64,000 nucleotides of DNA from Lactobacillus xylocopicola (GCF_033096005.1 NZ_AP026803.1:1036501-1100500); one strand, 5' to 3'; shown: positions 36,219-45,975, counted from the first letter of the stretch. A program made the numbers and translations. The notes: generated by a model not told the origin, from the letters alone.

Positions 36219-38276
36219 TTAATGACCTAAAAGTCCTTTGACGTTATTATACCATTCATTCAGTTTTTCACCCGCGGAACCGATCCCTTTTTTGATCTCA
36301 CCACCAATTCCTTTAGTCCAATCAGACCCAGCACCGTTATTTTTGATAATTTGTTGTGGTGGTTGTTCACTAAACTTATTCTGGGCAGTATATGGCAATA
36401 TCCCCTCCATCTCAGCCTTGTAGAGCCGGGTAATCTCCGTTTCGGAAATACCATGCATGAAGTGATCTTTGTTAGTCCGGTCAAAGCCAACCCACGTAGC
36501 AACAACAACATCTGGTGTATACCCGACAATCCACTGGTCTTTTGTACCAAAGCCATACGAATTGGGCACTTCCGTTGAGCCGGTCTTACCAGCAACCTGA
36601 TAGCCAGCCGGTTGAGCGGCCGTACCGGTACCACCAGTAAAGACTCCCAAGAGCATCGTGGTCATTTCCCTAGCCGTACTTTCCGAAATAATTCGGTGTT
36701 GACCCCGGTCATGGTTTTCTGCAATCACATTACCGCTAGCATCAGTAATCTTGGTAATAAAGTAGGAACTATTCGGCAAGTTGCCCTTGTTGGCAAAGGC
36801 CGCATATGACCGCGCCATCTGCAAAGGAGATACCCCCGTCGATAAGCCGCCCAAGGCCAGCGCAAGGTTTTGATCCTCGCTTGGTACTTTCAAGCCAAAG
36901 TTATTGGCAGACTGTACCCCTTTAGAAATGCCAATGCGGTCTAACAGCCAAACGGCTGGTACATTTTTACTCTGAGCCAGAGCTGTATACATCGGAATTT
37001 TATCGGAATAGCCGTTATCAACGTTATGGGGCTCGTAGCCATTTTTACCAAACCGTTGGAGCTTGTTAGACAGTTGTGAATCATAGTGGTAGCCCTGTTG
37101 GAGTGCCGGAGCATAGGTCACAATTGGCTTAATTGACGAGCCGGGCTGCCGCTTCATCTGCGTAGCCCGGTTATAACCCCGAAAGACATGCTTGCCACGT
37201 CCACCAACAACTGCCCGCACAGCCCCAGTTTCCGGATCCATCACCACGCTGGCCCCTTGAGTCTTGGTTCCGTCAGCTGCATTCTGCGGGAATAACCAGT
37301 CCTGCTCAAACTTCTGTTGAAGCTGACTCTGATAATTCTGGTTCAAGGTCGTATAAATTTTCAACCCCTTGTTCATGACGTCTTCTTCTTTAAGTCCATA
37401 GCGCTTAATCGCCTCATCAACGACCGCGTCAAAAAAGTATGGGTAGCGGTAACCATCCTTATTATGGTAAGTATCACGAATATCGAGCCCTTGCGTTTTA
37501 ACCACTTTCGCCTGTTGCGGCGCAAGTTTTTGGTTGGCCACCATCAAGTCCAAAACCAGATTGCGGCGAGACAGTGAATAGTTCAGATGGTCAATTGGGT
37601 TATACTTGCTGGGATTACGCAAAATAGCGGCCAAAGTAGCCCCTTCACCGACAGTTAACTCGGAGGCATTTTTGCCAAAATACTTATGGCTGGCATCTTG
37701 AACCCCCCACACCCCATTGCCAAAATAGGCCTTGTTAAGGTACATGGTCAAAATGTCTTTTTTTGAATAAACGTGATTAATTTCAACCGCAAAAAAAAGC
37801 TCTTCGATTTTCCGTGAAAAAGTCTGTTGCTGGGTTAGCAGGGCGTTTTTGGCAAGCTGCTGGGTAATGGTCGAGCCACCACCAGCAATCTGACCGCGAT
37901 GAAGCATCAACCCTAAAGCTGCGCGCCCCATACCTTTGACACTAAAACCCGGATTTTTCCAAAATGTCCGGTCTTCAGTTGAAATAACCGCATTTTTGAC
38001 ATTAGGCGAAATTTTATTATATTCGACAAAAGTTCCTTTTTGCGAGTACAGCGATCCCGCTTTTTGGGCCTTATAGTCGTAAATGCCCGTTGTTCTTGAA
38101 AGCGATGCTTTCAAGTTGGAAATGTTGGAAGTCTTTACTTTAACGGTATAATAAGTACAAACCAAAAGTGTTGTGCTGAGCAAGATTAAAATAATCCAGC
38201 GCCCGATGAAAAAACGGTTATCGAAGCGCCGCCAAAGGCTGCGTAACCCGTTTTTATTTGGTTCATTATTTTGCAT
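36219..38276 (-). CDS. pbp1A: Class A penicillin-binding protein (PBP1a type)
   Basis: 685 residues from ATG 38276 (MQNNEPNKNGL), eight bases after AAGGAG. Cytosolic N-terminus, one membrane span (WIILILLSTTLLVCTYYTV), glycosyltransferase 51 domain with ISTEDRTFWKNPGFS and GGGSTITQQLAKN, then transpeptidase with SSIK (RQPGSSIKPIV), the SxN (AQSKNVPAVW) and KTGSTEVP. Polymerises and cross-links peptidoglycan. The Gly/Asn tail after ~630 is typical. No recU gene accompanies it. Confidence 0.96.
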   Translation of the reverse strand: MQNNEPNKNGLRSLWRRFDNRFFIGRWIILILLSTTLLVCTYYTVKVKTSNISNLKASLSRTTGIYDYKAQKAGSLYSQKGTFVEYNKISPNVKNAVISTEDRTFWKNPGFSVKGMGRAALGLMLHRGQIAGGGSTITQQLAKNALLTQQQTFSRKIEELFFAVEINHVYSKKDILTMYLNKAYFGNGVWGVQDASHKYFGKNASELTVGEGATLAAILRNPSKYNPIDHLNYSLSRRNLVLDLMVANQKLAPQQAKVVKTQGLDIRDTYHNKDGYRYPYFFDAVVDEAIKRYGLKEEDVMNKGLKIYTTLNQNYQSQLQQKFEQDWLFPQNAADGTKTQGASVVMDPETGAVRAVVGGRGKHVFRGYNRATQMKRQPGSSIKPIVTYAPALQQGYHYDSQLSNKLQRFGKNGYEPHNVDNGYSDKIPMYTALAQSKNVPAVWLLDRIGISKGVQSANNFGLKVPSEDQNLALALGGLSTGVSPLQMARSYAAFANKGNLPNSSYFITKITDASGNVIAENHDRGQHRIISESTAREMTTMLLGVFTGGTGTAAQPAGYQVAGKTGSTEVPNSYGFGTKDQWIVGYTPDVVVATWVGFDRTNKDHFMHGISETEITRLYKAEMEGILPYTAQNKFSEQPPQQIIKNNGAGSDWTKGIGGEIKKGIGSAGEKLNEWYNNVKGLLGH

Positions 38277-38362
38277 TAGATCTGCTCCTTTTAGAAACAC
38301 CTAGAATTGTACCATATTAGTGAAAATTACCCAGATTTTACCAAAAGACTTAATAAATATTT

Positions 38363-39229
38363 ATGAGCTATTATTTTACCCTTAACTATCCCCCAAACCG
38401 TCAACCGGTCACTGTCGGTGACCTCCTGCGGGTATTGCTAGTGCCGCGCAAGTGGCGCCACTACCTAAGAATTGAGCAAAACGTGTTAGTCAACGGCCAT
38501 TACCGCCACTTTAGTGACCTAGTCTATCCTAACGACCAAGTCGAACTGCTACTTAACCGCGTTGAACCCAACCAGCAACCCTACCCGGCCAGCACCCAGA
38601 TTCCTGATATTATCTATGAAGATGACAATCTCCTAGTGATTAACAAGCCGGCCGGCCAAAAAACGCACCCCAACTTGGCTGAAACTAACACTGCATTGAA
38701 TGATTGTGCCACCTATTTAGGGACAACACCCTTTATCGTTCACCGTCTGGATATGCTAACTAGTGGGTTATTGTTAGTTGCCAAAAACCCGGCAGTCGTC
38801 CCCAGCTTAAACCGGCAGCTGACGACCAAGACCTTTCATCGCGAGTACTTGGCACTGGTTACTGCTAGCAATGTGTTAAAAGATTCTGGCATCATCAACT
38901 TACCCATTGGCAAGGATCCCGATGATCAGCGCAAGCGGATGGTAGTCCCAAGCGGGCTCAATTCGCTTACGAATTATCAAGTTTTGGAACGCAGAGCAAA
39001 CCAAACGGCCCTAGTTAAACTTAGTCTAGAAACGGGACGCACCCACCAAATCCGCGTTCACTTAGCCGCCCTTGGCTGTCCAATCATTGGTGACCCCTTA
39101 TATAATCCAGAAGCGCTGCCCGGCCAGTTGCTGCATTTAACTGCCTATCAGATGTCATTTACGCAGCCCTTTTCATTTGAACGGAAACAGCTTAAATTGC
39201 CGTTAACCAAAGTTGGCTTTATTAAGTAA
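38363..39229 (+). CDS. RluA/RluD-family pseudouridine synthase
   Basis: 288 residues. A short S4-like N-terminal part (DLLRVLLVPRKWRHYLRIEQN) precedes the RluA catalytic domain, with the catalytic Asp in VHRLDMLTSGLLLVAKN, KTFHREYLALV, and ETGRTHQIRVHLAALGCPI. RNA target (rRNA or tRNA uridine) not deducible. No strong ribosome site is visible ahead of ATG 38363. Divergent from pbp1A by 86 bases. Confidence 0.94.
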   Translation: MSYYFTLNYPPNRQPVTVGDLLRVLLVPRKWRHYLRIEQNVLVNGHYRHFSDLVYPNDQVELLLNRVEPNQQPYPASTQIPDIIYEDDNLLVINKPAGQKTHPNLAETNTALNDCATYLGTTPFIVHRLDMLTSGLLLVAKNPAVVPSLNRQLTTKTFHREYLALVTASNVLKDSGIINLPIGKDPDDQRKRMVVPSGLNSLTNYQVLERRANQTALVKLSLETGRTHQIRVHLAALGCPIIGDPLYNPEALPGQLLHLTAYQMSFTQPFSFERKQLKLPLTKVGFIK

Positions 39230-39255
39230 GGGCTAGCTTCACTTATTGTTCATAC

Positions 39256-39296
39256 CAAAAACCCCCAAAATGATAATTTTGGGGGTTTTGCTTTTA
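39256..39296. terminator. Terminator after the pseudouridine synthase gene
   Basis: AAAAACCCCCAAAAT and ATTTTGGGGGTTTT form a strong stem with a short loop and T/A flanks. Confidence 0.92.
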
Positions 39297-39312
39297 CTAA
39301 CTTCTTCACTTA

Positions 39313-39737
39313 TTAATCCAGATCCTTGACCAGGAAGAATTCCTCAACGTTGGCCTTTGAATGCTTCAGGGTAGCAAAGACCCGATATCCTCTTTTCTGA
39401 TAAAGCCAGGGGCCTGATAGTCAAAGGTCTCAAGGTGGCACTGCGGACAGCCATAACGCTGTAAATCAGCTTCAACTTTATTCATCAACTGGCTCCCCAA
39501 ACCTTGATGCCGATATTCTTGGTCCACCCATAAAGTGTCAATGTAGCCAATGAAGTACATCGACGAGTATGCTTCCACGCCGGCAATTATCTTACCAGTA
39601 GCATGCTTAATTATATATGCGAAGCGCTTATTAGCTTCTTCCTGGAGGATTGGCACAGCGGCTTCGTTAAATTCGTCAAGCTGATCATTAATCTTCTCCA
39701 GATCGGCACTGGTGGCTGTGGTAATTTTGAAATTCAT
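39313..39737 (-). pseudogene. GNAT acetyltransferase, C-terminus frameshifted
   Basis: GNAT-fold protein: EAYSSMYFIGYIDTLWVDQ then the acetyl-CoA loop EYRHQGLGSQLM. In the frame from ATG 39737 it ends after 123 residues as QAPGFIRKEDIGSLLP. In the next frame the expected GNAT ending continues (QKRGYRVFATLKHSKANVEEFF...) to a stop at 39313-39315. One missing T in the TTT run at 39402-39404 explains this exactly (GGC TTT TAT CAG would restore it). Either a recent pseudogene or a base-call error. Substrate unknown. Confidence 0.88.
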
Positions 39738-39779
39738 TTTGCCCTCCTGCTGAAAACTGCTAGACTTGCTCCTGCTGAG

Positions 39780-40694
39780 CTACTCGCCTTTAAAAGTCCC
39801 ACCTTCTACTTCTCGAAGGAAATCTGCCAGGTGTTTATAATACACATCAGGATTGTCGACCATGTGGTGGTGTCCCGCATTAGGTGTGGTGACCAGACGA
39901 GCATGCGGGATTTCTTTCTGCATGATTCTGGCCGTTTCTAACGGCATCGTATCCTCTTCGCCAAAGGTTAACAGCGTTGGCATCGTGATTTCCTTTAAAT
40001 GTTCCCTGAAATGCCATTCTTTCAGCTTGCCAGTCACGACAAATTCATTATCACCTTGAAAAGTATGGTAGACTGGCAGACCACCAATACGCTTCAGATG
40101 GTATAACTTGCAAGGCTGACGACGATCCATAAAATTAATATTCAGAATCTGAATATCTTCCTGGTAACGTTTATTTTCATAATCATCATTGGCTTCACAC
40201 TCATGCATGAAGTCAATTTCGGTCTGGGGGAAAATTTCCTGGCGGCGCCGGTTAATCGAGTCAATATAATCATCAATTTCATCAACCATCGAGGAGACAA
40301 TTGTTCCCTTGAGATGCTGGCCATATTTAACCGCATATTCTTGGGCCAATACGCCACCCCAACTTTGACCAATCAAGTAAAAGTTATCGAGGCCCAATTT
40401 AGCTCGCACCTCATCAACTTCATCCAAGAAGTATTCGTAAGTCAAATATTTCTTGGCAATCTCAGGATCCGTATAGTCAGGTTGGTCCGAATAAAGGGAG
40501 CCTAACTGGTCGTACATAGTTACTTGGACCTTTAATCCCTGCTTTTGCAGCTGATCTGCCGCATCCTCCCAATATTCGTGGTTGCCGCCAGGGCCGCCGT
40601 GCAAGGCTAAAAGGTGGATGTCACCCTCACCTTGGGTGCTGGTCCAAAGGTGGTAACCATTGTCTAAAGTAATTATTTTGCTTCCTGTGCTCAT
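39780..40694 (-). CDS. pepI: Proline iminopeptidase
   Basis: Releases N-terminal proline from small peptides, important for casein-type peptide use in lactobacilli. 304 residues, alpha/beta hydrolase: oxyanion LHGGPGGNHEYWED, nucleophile GQSWGGVLAQEY, acid in GEEDTMPLETA, His in NAGHHHMVDN. Follows the orphan oppA gene by 36 bases on the same strand, suggesting co-transcription. Confidence 0.94.
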   Translation of the reverse strand: MSTGSKIITLDNGYHLWTSTQGEGDIHLLALHGGPGGNHEYWEDAADQLQKQGLKVQVTMYDQLGSLYSDQPDYTDPEIAKKYLTYEYFLDEVDEVRAKLGLDNFYLIGQSWGGVLAQEYAVKYGQHLKGTIVSSMVDEIDDYIDSINRRRQEIFPQTEIDFMHECEANDDYENKRYQEDIQILNINFMDRRQPCKLYHLKRIGGLPVYHTFQGDNEFVVTGKLKEWHFREHLKEITMPTLLTFGEEDTMPLETARIMQKEIPHARLVTTPNAGHHHMVDNPDVYYKHLADFLREVEGGTFKGE

Positions 40695-40730
40695 CTAAGT
40701 ATTCTTTTCCTTACTAATTAATTTTTTACG

Positions 40731-42497
40731 TTATTTGGCATAGCCCACTTTGTACCAGAGTGGTTGCTGATTATTGTTTTCTGATGGTTTCATGGACAGA
40801 CCGGTTAACTTCTTATTGACCGCTGTAATTTGGTATGAATTATCCAAAGGAATCACGTAAGCTTGCTCATTCATGTATTCTTGCCATTCATGGAATTTTT
40901 CTACGCGATACTTATGATCGAAGGCCTTTTGCGAGTTCATTTCATCTAATAACTTATTATTTTTAGTCGTTACAAAACGCGCCATATTAAAGGGAGCACT
41001 CTCACTGTAATAGGTGTGCGGTGACGGTTCAGACGGCATTGACCAACCAGCAATAAACATGTCAATCCCCTTATCATCGTTTTGCACCTTGTCATAGAAA
41101 GAATTGTGTTCGATTAAGCGCCCAGTGGCTAACTTGACGTTTAGCCCAACTTTATGCCACTGCTGCAGGTAATTTTGGATAATCGGTTCCTGCGTTGAAT
41201 CTCCACTCATTGCGGCCAAGTTAATGGTCAACGGTTTGCCATTAGGCTGCACGCGCCACTTACCCTTCTTCTTATAGCCTGCCTTGTCCAAAAGTTCATT
41301 AGCCTTCTTCAAGTTGTAAGTATAGCCTTTGGCGTTCTTATCAAAGAAGTCACCAAACTGTGAAGGAACTAAGGTTGGTACTCTGAAGCTCAATGAACTG
41401 GTGTAACGCTTGTCAACTTCGTTAACATTCATGGCATAACCGATTGCCTGCCGCAGTTTCTGATTGTTCATCTTGGCATTAGGATTTTCAACGTTTTTGC
41501 TCTGAGCCTTGTCCCACTTACCAACTTTAAAGGCTAAATAGTGGTAACTAAGCGGAATCTGCGCAATAAAGTTAACGCTCTTTGTTCCCTTAACCTGATC
41601 CCACTGGGTATTAATTACACGGGCCACGTCGAATTTGTGACTCTTAATGGCTTGTGAAGCGGAGTTAGGTGAAACAACCGAAATCACAATTTTGTCAAGC
41701 TTAGTTTTGCCGCGCCAGTAATACGTATTTGGTACCCAAGTAACGGATTGACCACGCACCACCTTCTCCACCTTAAAAGCACCAAAGAACAGCGGCTCTT
41801 TTCTAACCTTGTCTGAAGACTTAAGCTTCGTCAGCGGAACATCCTTTAAGTAGTGGTAGGGTTCAGCCGAAGCCCACATGAAACGGTTACCAGCATTAGA
41901 CATGCTTGGATTCAGCTTGCTAAAGTGTAACACCACCTTGCGACCGTTTTCGCCATCTGGTAGTTCAATACCTGAAATTGTTTTTGCCTTGCCTTCATGG
42001 TATTCTTTCAAACCCTTCAAAATCTCAAATTGGCTGCTATACCTAGGACACATCGTATCCTTATTGGCTAAAATTTCATAGGCAAATTCGTAGTCCTTGG
42101 CTACCACTTGCTTGCCATCAGACCACTTAACCCCTTTTTTAATTTCAACGGTTATCGTTTTACTTTTGGAATCCAGCTTAAAGGTCGCCGGACCCTTATT
42201 GTTGATCTTATACTGATCATCGCTGTCAAACAGCGCTTCCTGTCCCGGAGCACCTACTTGCGAATCCATGTCTTCGGAAGATAATTCTGGTGAAAAGACT
42301 CCCGCAAATGGCGTATCCGTTTCAACAGCAATTTTAACCGTTCCGCCCTGTTTAACGTCTTTTTGCGGTGTCGCCATTGGAAACTTGGCTACCGACTTAG
42401 TTTCATCATTATTGGTTGAACCTTTTCCACAGGCCGCTAAGGCTACCGCCGATAAGCCCAAAATTCCCAATGAGGTAAGCAATTTATCTTTTTTCAT
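40731..42497 (-). CDS. Oligopeptide-binding lipoprotein (OppA family)
   Basis: 588 residues. I choose MKKDKLLTSLGILGLS at 42497, with AAAAGG nine bases ahead, giving a standard lipoprotein signal (lipobox ALAAC). SBP_bac_5 domain: KGVKWSDGKQVVAKDYEFAY, LRQAIGYAMNVNEVDKRY, KKANELLDKAGYKKKGKWRV. Captures extracellular peptides for an Opp-type importer; no permease or ATPase gene is near, so it must share one. Operon with pepI would link peptide capture with proline-peptide cleavage. Confidence 0.93.
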   Translation of the reverse strand: MKKDKLLTSLGILGLSAVALAACGKGSTNNDETKSVAKFPMATPQKDVKQGGTVKIAVETDTPFAGVFSPELSSEDMDSQVGAPGQEALFDSDDQYKINNKGPATFKLDSKSKTITVEIKKGVKWSDGKQVVAKDYEFAYEILANKDTMCPRYSSQFEILKGLKEYHEGKAKTISGIELPDGENGRKVVLHFSKLNPSMSNAGNRFMWASAEPYHYLKDVPLTKLKSSDKVRKEPLFFGAFKVEKVVRGQSVTWVPNTYYWRGKTKLDKIVISVVSPNSASQAIKSHKFDVARVINTQWDQVKGTKSVNFIAQIPLSYHYLAFKVGKWDKAQSKNVENPNAKMNNQKLRQAIGYAMNVNEVDKRYTSSLSFRVPTLVPSQFGDFFDKNAKGYTYNLKKANELLDKAGYKKKGKWRVQPNGKPLTINLAAMSGDSTQEPIIQNYLQQWHKVGLNVKLATGRLIEHNSFYDKVQNDDKGIDMFIAGWSMPSEPSPHTYYSESAPFNMARFVTTKNNKLLDEMNSQKAFDHKYRVEKFHEWQEYMNEQAYVIPLDNSYQITAVNKKLTGLSMKPSENNNQQPLWYKVGYAK

Positions 42498-42575
42498 CTT
42501 CTTCATCCTTTTCAATCTATTTTCTAATGCATTTACAAATATATCATGTATCTTAAATTTTTTCATCATAAACTT

Positions 42576-42613
42576 TGAACAAATTGTTCATTTAGTGAAA
42601 GAACGTGTAAAAT
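42576..42613 (+). promoter_or_regulatory. Divergent promoter/operator between oppA-like and serine hydrolase genes
   Basis: TGAACAAATTGTTCA (42576-42590) is a perfect 15-base inverted repeat around one A. Its right arm overlaps a -35-like element; 17 bases on lies TAAAAT (42608-42613) preceded by TG, a plausible promoter for the plus-strand gene. Confidence 0.5.
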
Positions 42614-42653
42614 GTAGACAAACTACCGATGTTTTTTCTAAAAAGGAGTAACC

Positions 42654-44027
42654 ATGAATCACAAAAAAATCGACCAATTAGCCCAAACCGTGCTTTCCCG
42701 CTTTGACCTACCAAGTCTAGGTTTTGGAGTCTACCAAGGCGGCACTAGCTACAGCAATGTATATGGTGACGCCGCCAAAGATAGTTTGTATCCCTTGGCA
42801 TCAATCTCAAAGACCTTTTTTGCAACGGCAGTCTGCCAACTTGCGGACGAAGGTAAAATCAATCTGGATGATCCCCTAAAGAAAGCTTGGCCAGACTTTA
42901 ATCTAGTCGATCAGTATGCCCAGGACCACCTAACCTGGCGCGACGCCCTTAGCCACCAGAGCGGGTTACCAGCACATGATTTAATGCGGTTTACGAATAT
43001 GAATGGCCAGGACTTGTCTTTGCGAGAAAAGGCTGAACGAGTTGGTTACTTAGAACCAACCCATGAATTGCGCTACAAGATGCAATATAGCAACCTGATT
43101 TTTGCAGCCGCAACTTATGCAATGGAACAGGCACTTGAACAAGACTATGGCAGTTATGAGCGCGACCGTTTGCTTAAGCCGCTAGAGTTGAGTAATACTT
43201 TTATCAACCACCAGGAAGCTCCACGCAAACGTATTGTTAAGCCGTATATTAACGACAATAACGTTAACCAGGAAGTTCCCTTTATTGCTCCTGGCAAAGT
43301 TGGCGGCGCCAGCAGTATGTTAGCGACCATTGCGGACTTGCTTTCATGGGCGGAATTCCAATTAAAAACTCAGCAAACCACCAACCAAGAAATAACCGCC
43401 CAGCGCTACTTGCCACAGTCCATCATGCAGCCTAATCGAGCTTACGGTGGGGCTAATTTTGCCGCCTATGGCTTAGGCATGATGATGGAAGATTACCGCG
43501 GTCACAAGTACTTCTACCACAGTGGTTCCTATATTGGCTACTGCTCCTTCTTAGGTTTTGTACCTGACCTCGACCTCGCCTTTGTAGTTACCACCAATAT
43601 GGATTCGACTGATGCCATTTTTGCGCTGGCCTATCAGACTATTGATGATGCACTTGGCACTGATGATACTGACTGGGTAGAAAAGGTCTTCAACGTCATG
43701 CAGCAAAAAAACCGCCAAAAAGAAGAGCGACTAGGCCAACTCAAAGGCAATTCAGCTAAAGCCGTCAAGGCCAAGCCTGAATATCTAGGCGATTATCACA
43801 ATCCTGGTTACGGGTTGATTTCATTACGGGAACAAGCTGGCAACCTAATGGTCACCCTAGGGAAATGGGACTATCAGGTCATTATTAACGACCAAGGCGC
43901 AATGTTTGTTGAAGAACGCTTGTACGACCACGGCCTCTTACCAATTACTGTAGCCGCCAATAAAGTTGAACTTTTGACCGAGCCCGCACTAAAAAAGCCA
44001 ACTGAATTTATTAAGCTAGCTGATTAA
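42654..44027 (+). CDS. Serine beta-lactamase-like hydrolase (family S12)
   Basis: 457 residues with the beta-lactamase/PBP4* fold: catalytic SxxK as ASISKTFFA, YSN motif (MQYSNLIFA) and HSGS in place of KTG (FYHSGSYIGY). No signal peptide, so intracellular. Could be an esterase, D-aminopeptidase or peptide hydrolase; such proteins rarely give resistance. A ~100-residue C-terminal lipocalin-like beta domain follows (EYLGDYHNPGYGLISL). Divergent from the oppA-like gene across a palindrome. Confidence 0.88.
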   Translation: MNHKKIDQLAQTVLSRFDLPSLGFGVYQGGTSYSNVYGDAAKDSLYPLASISKTFFATAVCQLADEGKINLDDPLKKAWPDFNLVDQYAQDHLTWRDALSHQSGLPAHDLMRFTNMNGQDLSLREKAERVGYLEPTHELRYKMQYSNLIFAAATYAMEQALEQDYGSYERDRLLKPLELSNTFINHQEAPRKRIVKPYINDNNVNQEVPFIAPGKVGGASSMLATIADLLSWAEFQLKTQQTTNQEITAQRYLPQSIMQPNRAYGGANFAAYGLGMMMEDYRGHKYFYHSGSYIGYCSFLGFVPDLDLAFVVTTNMDSTDAIFALAYQTIDDALGTDDTDWVEKVFNVMQQKNRQKEERLGQLKGNSAKAVKAKPEYLGDYHNPGYGLISLREQAGNLMVTLGKWDYQVIINDQGAMFVEERLYDHGLLPITVAANKVELLTEPALKKPTEFIKLAD

Positions 44028-44049
44028 TCTTAAAACGAGCAGCCAGCGC

Positions 44050-44081
44050 AACAACTTCGTCTTAATGGGCGAAGTTGTTTT
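44050..44081 (+). terminator. Terminator after the serine hydrolase gene
   Basis: AACAACTTCG pairs with CGAAGTTGTT, ten bases of loop, then T-rich sequence. Confidence 0.85.
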
Positions 44082-44100
44082 ACTTTGAATTTAGCACAAA

Positions 44101-44139
44101 AAAATAAGACGTTATCTGGCATAAGAAACGTCTTATTTT
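44101..44139 (-). terminator. Terminator after the flavin reductase gene
   Basis: Minus strand AAAATAAGACGTTTC... pairs AAAATAAGACGT with ACGTCTTATTTT, just beyond the flavoprotein stop. Confidence 0.8.
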
Positions 44140-44148
44140 CTATGAATT

Positions 44149-45975
44149 TTACTTAGCCTTATCTAGAGCATCTTTAACGGCTTCCTTGATTGCTGCGCTA
44201 GTCTGCGAAGCACCTGAAACGGCGTCAACATCATAAGAGTTAGCTTCAACCATTCTTTGTGGCAACTCCTTGATAGCTTTAAGACCGTAATCATCACTTT
44301 CGGTTTGCTTCAAAATCTCAACATTTTCAAGTTTACCATCAGCACCAAGCGTCGTTCGCACCACAACGCCGTCACCCATGCCTTGATTACTGTAGCCGAG
44401 GTACTGGTTATCACCAGTTGAGTACTGGTTATCGCCTTCATCACTGCTTGCATCAAAGTTTTCATTGACACTGGCATTAGCTAAGCTAGCACCGCCAGAC
44501 AGCGGCAAATCGGACTTATTGGTGGCCGCATTTTCACCGGCAATCTTACCTGAGATCAAACAATCAGCAACATTACCACCGGTAGTGTACTTATTGACAA
44601 AAGGAGCACCTAACTCACCGGCTTCATACAAGTGCGGAATCGTATTACCATCTGGATCAAGCACTTGTGAATGTCCATCCCGGCGGCCACCACCTTGCGT
44701 ATTAAGCATGTTCTGTCTCAAGGCAATTGCGTAATACGGACCATGGTCACTAAATTCGCGCAAGGTCTTAGGATTACGGTGGAAGGCATAATCCTTACCC
44801 TGCTTAGCCATAAAGTTGAATTCAGCAATTGTATTAGTTAAACTGTCTGCTTTTTTACCAATCTTTTCAGCTAATTCTTCAACTGTCGCTGCTTTAATTG
44901 CATGGTCTAAGAACCCTGGCACCTTTAACCCATCTTCAGGTTCATGCTTGAGTTCATCATATTTTTTTTGATCAAAAATCATGTATGGGCGATTTTGGTT
45001 TAGCGGTACGGTCCAGTCGCCATGGTTGTATATGTGACCATGGCGGTTCATCTCCGCCTCGTTAAAGTAACGGCTACCATCATCACCAACAACAATGACA
45101 CTGCCATTAGAGCTCTCTTGCCAAAAGACATTTAACGCGTAGGTAGAACGAACGCCTTTCTTTTGCCGCAACGACAAGCCGTGGAATTGACCGAGTGATT
45201 CAAATGACCGCATATTCCATAGCTGGGCGTTCACTTCTTCAAGCATTTTAATGCCGTCACCCTTATTGTACAAAGTACCAATTGGCGATAAATAGGATGA
45301 TTGCAAGAAAATTTGAATCATTTCTTTGTTGTTTTCAAAACCACCAGTGGCCAATACAACACCATTTTTTATCCTGATGTTTCGCAAGACATGGTCGCGC
45401 TCAATTTGAACACCGATCACGGCCTTGCTTGCGTCATCCTGAATCAAGTGCTTAGCTGGTGAAGAATACCAAATATCAATCTTGTCAGACCGGTCCAAAA
45501 CCTTTTGTCGCAAGATCTTCCATAGTGCTGCATCGTCAACACCGTTGTGAACTAAATAAGCATCATAGGAATCAGCGTCAGGTAATTCAGGATATTCAGT
45601 TACATAAGCAATTGACGGCGTACCTGCCACCAACTGCTTCATGCTGACCGGTTCTACATCAAGATATTTTCTGAAGTAGTCACCCATGTTAGCCATTCCC
45701 TTGACAAAGGCATCGAATGCACCCTTATCAGGTTTTAACGGTGCGGCTAAATGTTCATGATAATTTTTTAAGGCATCATGATCAGTACCGGCACCAACCA
45801 TTTGACCAGAATAACGAGTATTGCCACCTTCGTGGCCTTCCGGAGCACTGTCCACCAAAAGGACCTGGGCACCATTATCAGCCGCAAACCTTGCAGCAGA
45901 AGCGCCAGCACCACCAAAACCTAAGACAGCAACGTCATAGACTGCATCCCATTGAAATTTTTTTGTATTCGTCAT
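44149..45975 (-). CDS. Flavocytochrome c-type FAD/FMN reductase (no heme), substrate unknown
   Basis: 608 residues. FAD_binding_2 domain (~10-490) with Rossmann motif VAVLGFGGAGASAARFAADN and family signature EGGNTRYSGQM; C-terminal part GGRRDGHSQVLD, YEAGELGAPF. A linker with a 7-residue repeat (DNQYSTG DNQYLGY) leads to an FMN_bind domain (~535-608) whose DAVSGAS matches the covalent-flavinylation motif recognised by ApbE. No signal peptide and no CxxCH, so cytosolic and heme-free. Relatives reduce fumarate, urocanate or (hydroxy)cinnamates. The divergent LysR gene recalls hcrR-hcrAB of L. plantarum. Promoter carries a cre-like site. Confidence 0.9.
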   Translation of the reverse strand: MTNTKKFQWDAVYDVAVLGFGGAGASAARFAADNGAQVLLVDSAPEGHEGGNTRYSGQMVGAGTDHDALKNYHEHLAAPLKPDKGAFDAFVKGMANMGDYFRKYLDVEPVSMKQLVAGTPSIAYVTEYPELPDADSYDAYLVHNGVDDAALWKILRQKVLDRSDKIDIWYSSPAKHLIQDDASKAVIGVQIERDHVLRNIRIKNGVVLATGGFENNKEMIQIFLQSSYLSPIGTLYNKGDGIKMLEEVNAQLWNMRSFESLGQFHGLSLRQKKGVRSTYALNVFWQESSNGSVIVVGDDGSRYFNEAEMNRHGHIYNHGDWTVPLNQNRPYMIFDQKKYDELKHEPEDGLKVPGFLDHAIKAATVEELAEKIGKKADSLTNTIAEFNFMAKQGKDYAFHRNPKTLREFSDHGPYYAIALRQNMLNTQGGGRRDGHSQVLDPDGNTIPHLYEAGELGAPFVNKYTTGGNVADCLISGKIAGENAATNKSDLPLSGGASLANASVNENFDASSDEGDNQYSTGDNQYLGYSNQGMGDGVVVRTTLGADGKLENVEILKQTESDDYGLKAIKELPQRMVEANSYDVDAVSGASQTSAAIKEAVKDALDKAK

